The notes beneath the pieces are model-generated. The model was not told the origin of the DNA, searched no databases, and saw only the letters and a list, made by a program, of their open reading frames with translations. 33,953 nt of DNA from DASRBN01 sp035294305 (GTDB lineage Bacteria > Chloroflexota > Ktedonobacteria > Ktedonobacterales > Ktedonobacteraceae): positions 1 to 33,953 of the forward strand of contig DATGLD010000020.1 in assembly GCA_035294305.1 (NCBI GenBank), written 5' to 3'. Below, piece after piece: positions 24,935 to 32,656 of this stretch (within the stretch, counting starts at the first letter, position 1; the number at the start of each line of letters is the position of its first letter). A program made the translations under genes and the position numbers.

Positions 24935-25260
24935 TGATACGCCGCGGAGGGTGGGATTTCCCAGGCGAGGATTATCCGCCACCAGAATCGATTACTATCG
25001 ACGGCAGAGAGATTCGGGCCGGCAACCGCGTGCGGTTGCACCCAAGAAAGGGGCGCGCGGATATTTTCGATCTGATGCTGGACGGCAAGACCGGGACAAT
25101 TGAGGTCATCCAGCAGGATCTTGAGAATCGTGTCTACCTGGTTATCACGGCAGACGATGACCCCGCGCTCGAGCAGATGCAGACCGATAAGCGCGTCTTC
25201 CCCGGCCATCTTTTCTACTTCTTTCCCGACGAAGTAGAAGCGCTGGAGGATGCGCCGTGA
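24931..25260 (+). CDS. Small conserved hydrogenase-locus protein (109 residues)
   Basis: Overlaps the previous gene by 4 bases (ATGA) and the next by 3-4 bases (GTGA). The sequence GNRVRLHPRKGRADIFDLMLDGKTGTIEVIQQDLENRVYLVITADDDP resembles an SH3-like or KOW-like beta barrel, and the C-terminus is PGHLFYFFPDEVEAL. I recall similar small proteins beside the maturation protease in actinobacterial group 1h loci. Its function is unknown; it may be a chaperone that partners the protease or large subunit. The start could also be the second ATG, three bases later. Confidence 0.68.
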   Translation: MMIRRGGWDFPGEDYPPPESITIDGREIRAGNRVRLHPRKGRADIFDLMLDGKTGTIEVIQQDLENRVYLVITADDDPALEQMQTDKRVFPGHLFYFFPDEVEALEDAP

Positions 25261-25808
25261 GCCATCCATTGCCATTAGAGAATACTTCACAGCGTACAAC
25301 CGGCCACATACTGATCGCCTGCATCGGCAACATATTTCTTGGGGATGATGGCTTCGGGGTCGAGGTAGCACAGCGACTGGTGCGCCGCGACTGCCCGCCG
25401 CAAGTGCGTGTCGTGGATTTCGGCATCCGGGGTATCGACCTGGCCTACGCGCTGATGGATGACTATGATACACTTATTCTGGTAGACGCTGTACCCCGAG
25501 GAGGTAAGCCGGGGACGCTCTATCTTATCGAGCCGGATTTATCGGGCTTCAGTCCTGAGAAGGGCGAGGAAGCAGGCAGGGTTGCGCTGGATAACCATAG
25601 CATGGACCCGGTGAAGGTACTTGCCTACGCCAGGGCGCTGGGCGCCAGGGAGATTCGCACCCTGCTCGTTGGCTGCGAACCAACACCCATAGGCGAAGGT
25701 GCGGGCTACGAAGAAATGCAGATGGGATTGAGCGAGCCGGTACAGGCGGCAGTAGATGAGGCCGTGAAGATGATCGATTCGCTGGTCAGGGACTTGATTC
25801 AGCAATAA
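25257..25808 (+). CDS. Hydrogenase maturation endopeptidase (HyaD/HupD/HycI family)
   Basis: 183 residues from a GTG overlapping the preceding stop. The protein removes the C-terminal peptide of HhyL after nickel insertion. Motifs: GNIFLGDDGFGVEVA, where the acidic residue in GDD ligates nickel; DAVPRGGKPGTLYLIEPD, with the second Asp; NHSMDPVKVLAYARALGA, with the nickel-binding His; and VGCEP near the end. The length is normal for the family. Its target tail, 21 residues after DPCLPCGVH, is in the same operon. Confidence 0.9.
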   Translation: MSHPLPLENTSQRTTGHILIACIGNIFLGDDGFGVEVAQRLVRRDCPPQVRVVDFGIRGIDLAYALMDDYDTLILVDAVPRGGKPGTLYLIEPDLSGFSPEKGEEAGRVALDNHSMDPVKVLAYARALGAREIRTLLVGCEPTPIGEGAGYEEMQMGLSEPVQAAVDEAVKMIDSLVRDLIQQ

Positions 25809-25966
25809 AAACACTGTGGGTGGCATCAAGGGCCACTTTGCTGATCTTTGACAATCAAATCAGATCATACCTCTCGTCCTGCAGGGACGGCGGCCAAATT
25901 TATTAGGGTTGCCGGATGAATATATCTCATGGAATTGGCATTTAGTTCAAGAAAGGGAAGAAAACC
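25809..25966. other. Operon break with weak hairpins
   Basis: This is the first larger gap inside the locus. GTGGC (25820-25824) and GCCAC (25832-25836) followed by TTT could be a weak terminator, and CGTCC-tgca-GGGACG near 25875 a second hairpin. TTGACA lies at 25848-25853 but I see no matching -10 box, so an internal promoter is only suggested. Confidence 0.3.
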
Positions 25967-26077
25967 ATGAAATTTGTCGGTATAGTAATAGGCTTGCTGG
26001 TTGCAGCAGGCATCGGCTACTTTATCGTCCAGGCAGTTCCTGATATCCAGCGATACATGAGGATACGTTCGATGTAG
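25967..26077 (+). CDS. 36-residue single-helix membrane miniprotein (DUF6893-like)
   Basis: The ATG at 25967 has GGGAAG a few bases upstream and the frame ends in TAG at 26075-26077. The first 23 residues (MKFVGIVIGLLVAAGIGYFI and on) are one hydrophobic helix rich in small residues; the rest is PDIQRYMRIRSM, positively charged and on the cytoplasmic side by the positive-inside rule. It closely resembles the DUF6893 small proteins I recall in actinobacterial group 1h loci, which share the PD-x-x-RY-x-RIR-x-M end. It is probably real and could anchor the soluble hydrogenase to the membrane, or act in its assembly. Confidence 0.72.
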   Translation: MKFVGIVIGLLVAAGIGYFIVQAVPDIQRYMRIRSM

Positions 26078-26115
26078 CGCGTCTGATACGCCTAATCCTG
26101 GAAACGAGGCCGGTC

Positions 26116-26499
26116 ATGCACGAACTGGCTATTGCCGAGAGTATCTTTGATGCTGTTGTAGCCAAAGCAACCGAATGCAATGCCACGCGCGTGAAAAGCA
26201 TACGGCTGAAGATTGGCGAGGCCACCAGTATCGAGATTGACTCGCTGACTTTCTGCTTCGAGATGCTGATCGACCTCGATCCACTTCTATCAAGGGCGCA
26301 GTTATTGATAGATACTGTGCCGCATCGCGCGCGATGCCGTCATTGCGACAAAGAATTTGCCGTCATAAACTTTATCGCTCAATGTCCCACATGCCATGAA
26401 TGGTCGAATGAGATCGTTTCTGGTACCGAAATGCAGATCTTGGAGATGGAGATCGACAGTGCCGAAAGTGACCATCGCTCAGAACATCCTGGCCGCTAA
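26116..26499 (+). CDS. hypA: Nickel insertion protein HypA
   Basis: 127 residues. The N-terminal MHELAIAESI supplies His2 and Glu3 for nickel binding. A C-terminal zinc ribbon has CRHC (74, 77) and CPTC (90, 93). HypA passes nickel, together with HypB, to the large subunit after the Fe(CN)2CO group is in place. The length is slightly above the usual 113-118 because of the C-terminal tail, which runs 41 bases into the hypB gene. Confidence 0.93.
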   Translation: MHELAIAESIFDAVVAKATECNATRVKSIRLKIGEATSIEIDSLTFCFEMLIDLDPLLSRAQLLIDTVPHRARCRHCDKEFAVINFIAQCPTCHEWSNEIVSGTEMQILEMEIDSAESDHRSEHPGR

Positions 26500-27115
26500 C
26501 GATAGCATTGCCTTGCATATCAAACAATCCCTGGCGGCACGCGGCATTCGCGTCCTTAATATCATGAGCTCGCCGGGGGCAGGCAAGACAACTTTGCTTG
26601 AACGGACTATCGAGCGGCTGCGCGGGCAACTGGGGATCGGCGTGATCGAAGGCGATATCGAAACAAGCGCCGACGCGGAACGCATCGAGGCACGGGGCGC
26701 CGAGACGGTGCAGATCAATACGCGCGGCGCGTGCCACCTCGAAGCGCACATGATTCGTGACGCGCTGCAACAGGTAGACCTGGAACGAATTGAACTGCTT
26801 ATCATCGAAAACATCGGAAACCTGGTCTGCCCGGCCGATTGGAATCTAGGAGAGGATATGCGCGCCGTTATCGTCAGCACCAGCGAGGGCGATGATAAGC
26901 CGGCCAAATACCCGCAGATGTTCGCCTCATCACAGATTCTGATAGTGAATAAAATCGACCTGCTTCCGTATGTGGATTATAACGTTGAGAAGGTCAAAAG
27001 ACAGGCTCTGGCCATCAATCCACACCTGCGGCTATTCGAGATGAGTTGCCGGACAGGTGAAGGGCTGGATACGTGGTGCGATTGGTTACTTTCATTTGCG
27101 CGTTCAGACAAATAA
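26459..27115 (+). CDS. hypB: GTPase HypB, nickel-delivery partner of HypA
   Basis: 218 residues from the GTG at 26459, which stands seven bases after GGAG and overlaps hypA by 41 bases. An ATG at 26396 would add 21 residues of non-family sequence and is rejected. Motifs: P-loop SSPGAGKTTLLE, GDIETSADAERI, the metal site Cys/His in RGACHLEA and NLVCPADW, and the G4 motif NKIDLLP. The high-affinity N-terminal CxxCGC nickel motif and the His-rich stretch of some HypB proteins are absent, so it is the simple form. Confidence 0.92.
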   Translation: MPKVTIAQNILAANDSIALHIKQSLAARGIRVLNIMSSPGAGKTTLLERTIERLRGQLGIGVIEGDIETSADAERIEARGAETVQINTRGACHLEAHMIRDALQQVDLERIELLIIENIGNLVCPADWNLGEDMRAVIVSTSEGDDKPAKYPQMFASSQILIVNKIDLLPYVDYNVEKVKRQALAINPHLRLFEMSCRTGEGLDTWCDWLLSFARSDK

Positions 27116-27126
27116 TTGGCTGGCAA

Positions 27127-27170
27127 GGGCGATGAATCGGCCGTGGGCGCGATGAATCGGCCCCTACAAA
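27127..27170. repeat. Short tandem repeat before hypF
   Basis: GCGATGAATCGGCC occurs at 27129-27142 and again at 27149-27162, a 20-base period, and is followed by CCTACAAAGG. Degenerate GCGATGAATCGGCCCCTACA-type repeats are, from memory, frequent between Chloroflexota genes. It fills the hypB-hypF gap and its end forms part of the hypF ribosome site. Confidence 0.5.
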
Positions 27171-27180
27171 GGTGTTATCT

Positions 27181-29586
27181 ATGACATCGACGATAGGATC
27201 GACAATTCAGCGCAGGCGCATCCTCATTCATGGCATTGTGCAGGGGGTGGGCTTCCGGCCTTTCGTGTATGGACAGGCACAGCGCCGGGGACTGGCCGGT
27301 TTTGTCTTGAACGATAGTGATGGCGTCACCATCGAGGTCGAGGGGCCAGCAGAATCGCTTGATGCTTTCGAGTGGGTGCTGCGCCAGGAACCACCACCCC
27401 TGGCACGCATCGATTCTCTTGTCTCATATGAGATAGCGCCTCAAAACGAAAGCCGCTTTTCAATAGCACACAGCAATGCCGGTACAGAGCGCAATGCGCT
27501 CATCTCTCCCGATACCGCAACCTGCGACGATTGCCTGCGCGAGCTCTTTGATCCCACTGATCGTCGTTTCCGCTATCCATTCATTAACTGCACCAACTGT
27601 GGCCCGCGTTTCACCATTGTGCAGGACGTGCCCTATGACCGCGAAAAGACGACTATGCGCGTCTTTCCCATGTGCCCGGACTGCCGCCAGGAATACGAAG
27701 ACCCGCTCAACCGCCGCTTCCACGCGCAGCCCAATGCCTGCCCGGTTTGTGGTCCCCAGGTTAAACTGATCAATTGGAAATGGAGCGATGCTACTCCTCT
27801 CGCCGCCAAAAATGCTTCTCCGCTTATGCAAGCAGCGCACTACCTCGCGGGAGGCGCCATTCTCGCTATCAAGGGATTGGGTGGCTACCACCTGGCCTGC
27901 GATGCCATGAACGTTGAGGCCGTACAACGACTGAGACAACTGAAACAGCGTGAAGCCAAACCTTTCGCAGTTATGGTGCCTGACCTGGACATTGCCCGGC
28001 AACTGTGTTTCATTAACGATGCTGAAGCACAGCTGCTACAATCTCACAAACGCCCCATCGTCCTGCTGAATGCTCGCTTGGACACGATACATCCGGCCTC
28101 TACCTCCCCTGCGCCAGCCGTCGCCCCGGCCTATAACACCCTCGGCATTATGCTGCCCTACACACCGCTGCACCACCTGCTTTTGAGCGACTTCGCCGCG
28201 TGTATCGGCCCTGAGCGCCCGGCGGCGCTGGTGATGACGAGCGGAAACCTGAGCGACGAGCCTATTGCCTACCTGGACGAAGACGCACAGCAGCGCCTTG
28301 CCACCATTGCCGATGGGACGCTGACCCATAACCGCGCAATCCATATGCGCTGCGATGATTCGGTTGTACGCGTGACGAATGCAGGAGAACAACTTTTCCG
28401 TCGTTCGCGTGGCTATGCGCCCGAACCGGTACCCTTATCGTTCGACCTGCCAATGCCCATCCTGGCATGCGGGGGCCATCTCAAAAACACCTTCTGCCTG
28501 GGCAAGGGACGACAGGCATTCATCAGCCATCACATTGGCGATTTAGAAAATCTCGAAACCCTGACTTCTTTCAAGGAGGGCATCGAACACTTCCAACGCC
28601 TATTCGATATCTACCCGCAGGCAATCGCCTATGACCTGCATCCCGAATACCTGGCGACGAAATATGCCCTCGATACCACCATTCCGCAAAAAATTGGCGT
28701 GCAGCATCATCACGCCCATATTGCCAGCGTACTGGCGGAACATGGGTTGCAAGGGCCGGCCATCGGCATTGCCGCCGATGGAACCGGCTACGGAACAGAC
28801 GGGGCGGTATGGGGCTGCGAGATTATGAGCGCCGGCCTGAGCGATTTTGAACGCCTGGCCCATCTCGCTTACGTACCGCTGCCCGGCGGCGAGCAGGCCG
28901 TTCGCCAGCCATGGCGTATGGCGGCAATCTATCTTCAACAAGCATATGGTGACGCCTTCCTGAAGCTGGATATTCCATTCGTACATCGATTAGATCGCTC
29001 AAAATGGCGCACGCTATCGCAGATGACTGCGCGGGGCATCAATAGTCCACCTACTTCTAGCCTGGGGCGGTTATTCGACGCGGTCGCAGCCTTGCTCGGG
29101 CTACCTGTGGGAGCGGGTGTCGAACCTTACACGGGAACCTTGCTTTATGAGGGTCAGGCAGCTATCGAACTCGAAATCGCGGCACAGCCAGCCGCTGCCG
29201 AAGCGATTGAGAATAAGCGACAGAGCATCTACCCATTTACGCTCAAGATGAGAGAGTCAAAGGCAACACTATTGGATGTGACGCCAATGATTCGCGCTAT
29301 CGTCAGCGATATCCAGCAGGGCAAACCTGTATCATTGATAGCCAGCAGTTTCCATCGTTCCATCGCCGCGTTGCTGGCAGCGACCTGCGCCGGAGTACGC
29401 GCCCATACGGGCATGAACATCGTTGCCCTCAGCGGGGGTGTATTCCAGAACAGGTTGCTGCTCGAGCAACTGGTGGCATGCCTGGAAGAACTCTCATTTC
29501 AGGTCTATATCAACCGACTCGTACCGCCAAATGATGGTGGCCTCAGTCTCGGTCAATTAGCGGTTGCCGCCGCACGACTCAAGTAG
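27181..29586 (+). CDS. hypF: Carbamoyltransferase HypF
   Basis: About 801 residues from the ATG at 27181, which has AAAGGTG upstream; a GTG at 27172 is less likely. HypF makes the thiocarbamate on HypE that becomes the cyanide ligand. Domains in order: acylphosphatase-like (about 10-95, HGIVQGVGFRPFVYG); paired zinc fingers CDDC...CTNC and CPDC...CPVC (about 110-190); a YrdC-like domain (about 205-390, AILAIKGLGGYHLACDA, REAKPFAVM); and a Kae1-like carbamoyl-transfer domain with QHHHAHIASVLAEHG and AADGTGYGTDGAVWG. All are intact and the total length is typical. Confidence 0.95.
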   Translation: MTSTIGSTIQRRRILIHGIVQGVGFRPFVYGQAQRRGLAGFVLNDSDGVTIEVEGPAESLDAFEWVLRQEPPPLARIDSLVSYEIAPQNESRFSIAHSNAGTERNALISPDTATCDDCLRELFDPTDRRFRYPFINCTNCGPRFTIVQDVPYDREKTTMRVFPMCPDCRQEYEDPLNRRFHAQPNACPVCGPQVKLINWKWSDATPLAAKNASPLMQAAHYLAGGAILAIKGLGGYHLACDAMNVEAVQRLRQLKQREAKPFAVMVPDLDIARQLCFINDAEAQLLQSHKRPIVLLNARLDTIHPASTSPAPAVAPAYNTLGIMLPYTPLHHLLLSDFAACIGPERPAALVMTSGNLSDEPIAYLDEDAQQRLATIADGTLTHNRAIHMRCDDSVVRVTNAGEQLFRRSRGYAPEPVPLSFDLPMPILACGGHLKNTFCLGKGRQAFISHHIGDLENLETLTSFKEGIEHFQRLFDIYPQAIAYDLHPEYLATKYALDTTIPQKIGVQHHHAHIASVLAEHGLQGPAIGIAADGTGYGTDGAVWGCEIMSAGLSDFERLAHLAYVPLPGGEQAVRQPWRMAAIYLQQAYGDAFLKLDIPFVHRLDRSKWRTLSQMTARGINSPPTSSLGRLFDAVAALLGLPVGAGVEPYTGTLLYEGQAAIELEIAAQPAAAEAIENKRQSIYPFTLKMRESKATLLDVTPMIRAIVSDIQQGKPVSLIASSFHRSIAALLAATCAGVRAHTGMNIVALSGGVFQNRLLLEQLVACLEELSFQVYINRLVPPNDGGLSLGQLAVAAARLK

Positions 29587-29609
29587 ATGCATTTATAAAG
29601 GAGGCAAGT

Positions 29610-29882
29610 ATGTGCTTAGGTATTCCAGGCAAGATTCTTGACATCGTAGATGATGAAAACTCGATTGCGAAAGTGGATGTCTCAGGTGTCAAGCGTAATG
29701 TGAGTGTCGCGCTCGTACGCCCAGAGGGTATCGCCCCTGGCGATTGGGTCTTGATTCATGTTGGCTTCGCGATGAGCAAAATCGACGAAAACGAGGCACG
29801 CGAAACGATGAAGGCGCTGCAATTGTTGGGCGAAACCTATACCGACGAACTGCAAATGCTGCACTCAAGTCAGATCGAATGA
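29610..29882 (+). CDS. hypC: Hydrogenase maturation chaperone HypC
   Basis: 90 residues. It begins MCLGIPGKIL: Cys2, freed by Met removal, holds the Fe(CN)2CO group with HypD. His50 in VLIHVGFAMSKID is the second conserved residue. AAAGGAGGC precedes the ATG 23 bases after hypF. HypC carries the iron group to the large subunit. Confidence 0.95.
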   Translation: MCLGIPGKILDIVDDENSIAKVDVSGVKRNVSVALVRPEGIAPGDWVLIHVGFAMSKIDENEARETMKALQLLGETYTDELQMLHSSQIE

Positions 29883-29911
29883 GGCAATTGAGATGGTGAA
29901 TGGAGGTTGAG

Positions 29912-30514
29912 ATGGCAAGGTCCGATCTGATGGAAGTCGTTATAGCTCGCTTCGAGCAAAGCATGACTGTACCCGAAGCATTTTTTACGGCAGAAGCGGA
30001 GCGGATTGCTGAGGCCTGCTGGGCGATGGCACGCCGTTTCCATGCCGGAGGAAGGCTGCTGGCATTCGGCAACGGCGCGGGAGCGACAGACGCGCAGCAC
30101 GTCTCAGTCGAGTTTGTGCATCCGGTCATTGTCGGCAAACGAGCATTACCTGCCATCGCGCTGACCAATGATAGCGCGACCATGAGCGGACTGATGGCCG
30201 GCGGAGACGCTGAAATGCCTTTCGTACGCCAGCTTCAGGTATTGGCACGCCCGCAGGATATCGCAATGGGCTTTTCGCCGGACGGCAACTGCGATAACGT
30301 TGTTGCAGCGCTGCGATTGGCCAGGCAGGTGGGCCTGCTGACGCTCGGTCTAACAGGAGCCGATGGAGGCCAGATGCGGCAAACGGAAATGGATTTTTGC
30401 TTCCTCGTCCATTCGCAGGACGCACTGGTAATCCAGGAGACGCACGAGACACTCTATCATGTCCTATGGGAACTGGTACATATTTTCTTTGAACACGAGG
30501 GGTTGTTGACATGA
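29912..30514 (+). CDS. SIS-domain protein 1 (GmhA-like, altered phosphosugar site)
   Basis: 200 residues from the ATG at 29912, which follows TGGAGG; an upstream ATG at 29900 is less likely. The fold is that of sedoheptulose-7-phosphate isomerase: FGNGAGATDAQHVSVEF, LPAIALTND, LTLGLTGADGGQM and IQETHETLYHVLWELVH. The usual STSGNS phosphate-binding loop reads FSPDGNC (121-127), so sugar-phosphate binding may be weak or lost. It is followed after a 4-base ATGA overlap by a HypC-like gene and then a second SIS gene. SIS genes are known from other group 1h loci; their function there is unknown. Confidence 0.8.
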   Translation: MARSDLMEVVIARFEQSMTVPEAFFTAEAERIAEACWAMARRFHAGGRLLAFGNGAGATDAQHVSVEFVHPVIVGKRALPAIALTNDSATMSGLMAGGDAEMPFVRQLQVLARPQDIAMGFSPDGNCDNVVAALRLARQVGLLTLGLTGADGGQMRQTEMDFCFLVHSQDALVIQETHETLYHVLWELVHIFFEHEGLLT

Positions 30515-30789
30515 GCGATGAGGCAAAAAAATCACTTGATCCTAGCTTCGTAATCGATGCTGGCATGTATTGCACACCTTCGGAGGATGGGCATTGCACA
30601 ACATGCTCGGACGAGGCATTGCAGGCGAAAGTCTTGCGCATTGATGAGGAAACGGGCCTTGCGCTGGTGGAGGTGATAGCCGAGGAGACCCGGACTGAGG
30701 AAGTCGATGTTAGCCTTATTGAGAATGTCGCGCCCGGCGATTTGTTGCTGGTACATGGCGGGGTTGCAATTGGAACTGCCGGTATTTAG
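30511..30789 (+). CDS. Divergent HypC-like protein without N-terminal Cys
   Basis: 92 residues, starting in a 4-base overlap with SIS protein 1. The C-terminal 55 residues match HypC/HupF (AKVLRIDEETGLALVEV, PGDLLLVHGGVAIG, with His82). The N-terminus has 28 extra residues and, instead of Met-Cys-Leu, an internal CTPSEDGHCTTCSDEA with Cys21, Cys29 and Cys32. It cannot hold iron in the usual way through Cys2, although Cys29 or Cys32 could take its place. A specific scaffold for HhyL or for the SIS proteins is possible. Confidence 0.75.
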   Translation: MSDEAKKSLDPSFVIDAGMYCTPSEDGHCTTCSDEALQAKVLRIDEETGLALVEVIAEETRTEEVDVSLIENVAPGDLLLVHGGVAIGTAGI

Positions 30790-30814
30790 GTGAGGTTTCG
30801 AGAAGAGATAAACA

Positions 30815-31495
30815 ATGAGCGACCAGGAAGGTTCTGAATACGACAGGCTATTTTATCCTTTCCTCTTCGAGGGAGGTAAATCAAGCAAAGAGGATGTACT
30901 CGCGCAGGTGCGCCATTCGACACTTGAAAAGTGCCGCGAGGTGATTGGGCTGCGGCGGGCAACGCTCGAACATGCTGGTGAGCGCATCGTTGACGCGGCT
31001 AAGGCAATGGCGCAGGCTTTCGCTCGTGGGGGCACGCTGCTGGCCTTTGGTAATGGCGGAAGCACCACCGACGCCCAGGACCTGGTGACAGAACTGCTCA
31101 ATCCACCTTTTCCCGACTGGTCGCCGCTGCCGGCCATTGCCTTGACGAACGATATCGCGGTGGTTACAGCGGTGGCAAACGATGTTGGATTCGATAATGT
31201 CTACGCGCGCCAGGTCATTGCTTTCGGCAGGCCGGGAGATATCGCGCTAGGAATTTCGACGAGTGGCAACTCAACAAATGTGCTGGTTGCGCTCGAACAG
31301 GCCAAAAAGCAGGGACTGGTGACGGTAGGATTGACCGGCTATGACGGCGGCAAAATGATGCGTTCCAAAGTAGTCGATTTTTGCATTAATTCGCCAGGAG
31401 ACCATATTCCGCGTATTCAGGAGGCGCAGGCAACAGCCTACCACGCGCTCCTCGAGGTGATCCATGTTCTATTGAAAGAAGGGAAAACCATATGA
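30815..31495 (+). CDS. SIS-domain protein 2 (GmhA-like, intact phosphosugar site)
   Basis: 226 residues. After about 55 extra N-terminal residues the SIS fold follows: FGNGGSTTDAQDLVTEL, LPAIALTND, LGISTSGNSTNVLVAL with the canonical STSGNS (148-153), VTVGLTGYDGGKM and IQEAQATAYHALLEVIH. It is clearly paralogous to SIS protein 1, with the same order of blocks. The hypD start overlaps its stop. True sedoheptulose-7-phosphate isomerase activity is possible, but the genetic setting points to a hydrogenase role. Most enzymes of this fold are tetramers, so a mixed oligomer with SIS protein 1 is plausible. Confidence 0.8.
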   Translation: MSDQEGSEYDRLFYPFLFEGGKSSKEDVLAQVRHSTLEKCREVIGLRRATLEHAGERIVDAAKAMAQAFARGGTLLAFGNGGSTTDAQDLVTELLNPPFPDWSPLPAIALTNDIAVVTAVANDVGFDNVYARQVIAFGRPGDIALGISTSGNSTNVLVALEQAKKQGLVTVGLTGYDGGKMMRSKVVDFCINSPGDHIPRIQEAQATAYHALLEVIHVLLKEGKTI

Positions 31496-32637
31496 GCATG
31501 AAGTATGTTGACGAGTACCGAGACCCAGAACTGGCCAGGCGCATCGCTGCCGAGGTCGCAAGAATGACCGCTGGCCAGCCACTTAAGTTCATGGAGGTCT
31601 GCGGCGGCCACACGCACACGATCTACAAACATGGGATTGAAGATGTATTGCCGCATAATATTGACCTGGTGCATGGGCCTGGCTGCCCCGTCTGCGTCCT
31701 TCCTATGGGCCGTATCGATGACGCCATCGCCATTGCTCGTATGGATGGAGTCATTTTCACCACTTTTGGCGATATGATGCGCGTGCCTGGGTCAAGAGGC
31801 AGCCTGCTTGATGCCAAGGCCGAGGGAGCCGATGTGCGCTTTGTCTATTCACCGCTCGATGCCTACAAGCTGGCACGCCAGAATCCCGACCGCCAGGTAG
31901 TCTTCTTTGCCATCGGTTTCGAGACGACCGCGCCCTCAACTGCCGTCACGCTGCTGCGCGCAAAGGCCGAGGGACTCAAGAACTTTTCCGTCTTCTGCAA
32001 TCATGTCACCATCATTCCGGCAATGAAAGCCATCCTTGATTCGCCCGATTTGCGGCTGGACGGCTTCATTGGCGCCGGACACGTGAGCATGGTTATCGGC
32101 ATGCGGCCCTACAATTTCGTTGCGCGCGACCATCACAAACCGGTCGTGATTGCGGGCTTCGAGCCGCTCGATATCATCCAGGCGGTATATATGCTTGTGA
32201 AGCAGATCAGCGAGGGGCGAGCCGAGGTCGAGAACCAGTACTCGCGCGTCGTGCGACCCGAAGGGAATGTCAAGGCGCTGGAAGCGATGGCTCGCACCAT
32301 GGAATTGCGTCCATTCTTCGAGTGGCGTGGCCTCGGTTTTATTACGCACAGCGCGCTGAAGCTGCGTTCAGAGTTTGCCGATTGGGATGCTGAACTACGT
32401 TACGAAGTGCCGGGCTTGCGCGTGGCCGACCCCAAAGCCTGCCAGTGCGGCGAGGTACTCAAGGGAGTGATCAAGCCATGGGAGTGCAAGGTTTTCGGAA
32501 CCGCCTGCACGCCGGAGACGCCCATCGGTACCTGCATGGTTTCCCCAGAAGGGGCATGCGCCGCGTACTTCAACTATGGCCGTTTCTCTATGGCCGCCGA
32601 ACGCACGCGCTTGAATGTTCTCCCAATGACAAATTAA
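31492..32637 (+). CDS. hypD: Fe-S maturation protein HypD
   Basis: 381 residues, starting in an ATGA overlap with SIS protein 2. HypD with HypC is the scaffold on which Fe(CN)2CO is built. Conserved motifs: FMEVCGGHTH (Cys37), GPGCPVCVLP (Cys65, Cys68), AIGFETTAPSTA, FCNHVT and GAGHVS. Four Cys residues near the C-terminus (ACQCGEVLKG, GTAC, GTCMVSPEGAC) hold the [4Fe-4S] cluster. Full length. Confidence 0.95.
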   Translation: MSMKYVDEYRDPELARRIAAEVARMTAGQPLKFMEVCGGHTHTIYKHGIEDVLPHNIDLVHGPGCPVCVLPMGRIDDAIAIARMDGVIFTTFGDMMRVPGSRGSLLDAKAEGADVRFVYSPLDAYKLARQNPDRQVVFFAIGFETTAPSTAVTLLRAKAEGLKNFSVFCNHVTIIPAMKAILDSPDLRLDGFIGAGHVSMVIGMRPYNFVARDHHKPVVIAGFEPLDIIQAVYMLVKQISEGRAEVENQYSRVVRPEGNVKALEAMARTMELRPFFEWRGLGFITHSALKLRSEFADWDAELRYEVPGLRVADPKACQCGEVLKGVIKPWECKVFGTACTPETPIGTCMVSPEGACAAYFNYGRFSMAAERTRLNVLPMTN

Positions 32638-32656
32638 TACTCCTCTGGAGGCAAAT

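Noticed and set aside
26396..26458. Upstream ATG for hypB
   Set aside because: It lies deep inside hypA, adds non-family residues, and the GTG at 26459 has GGAG at correct spacing.
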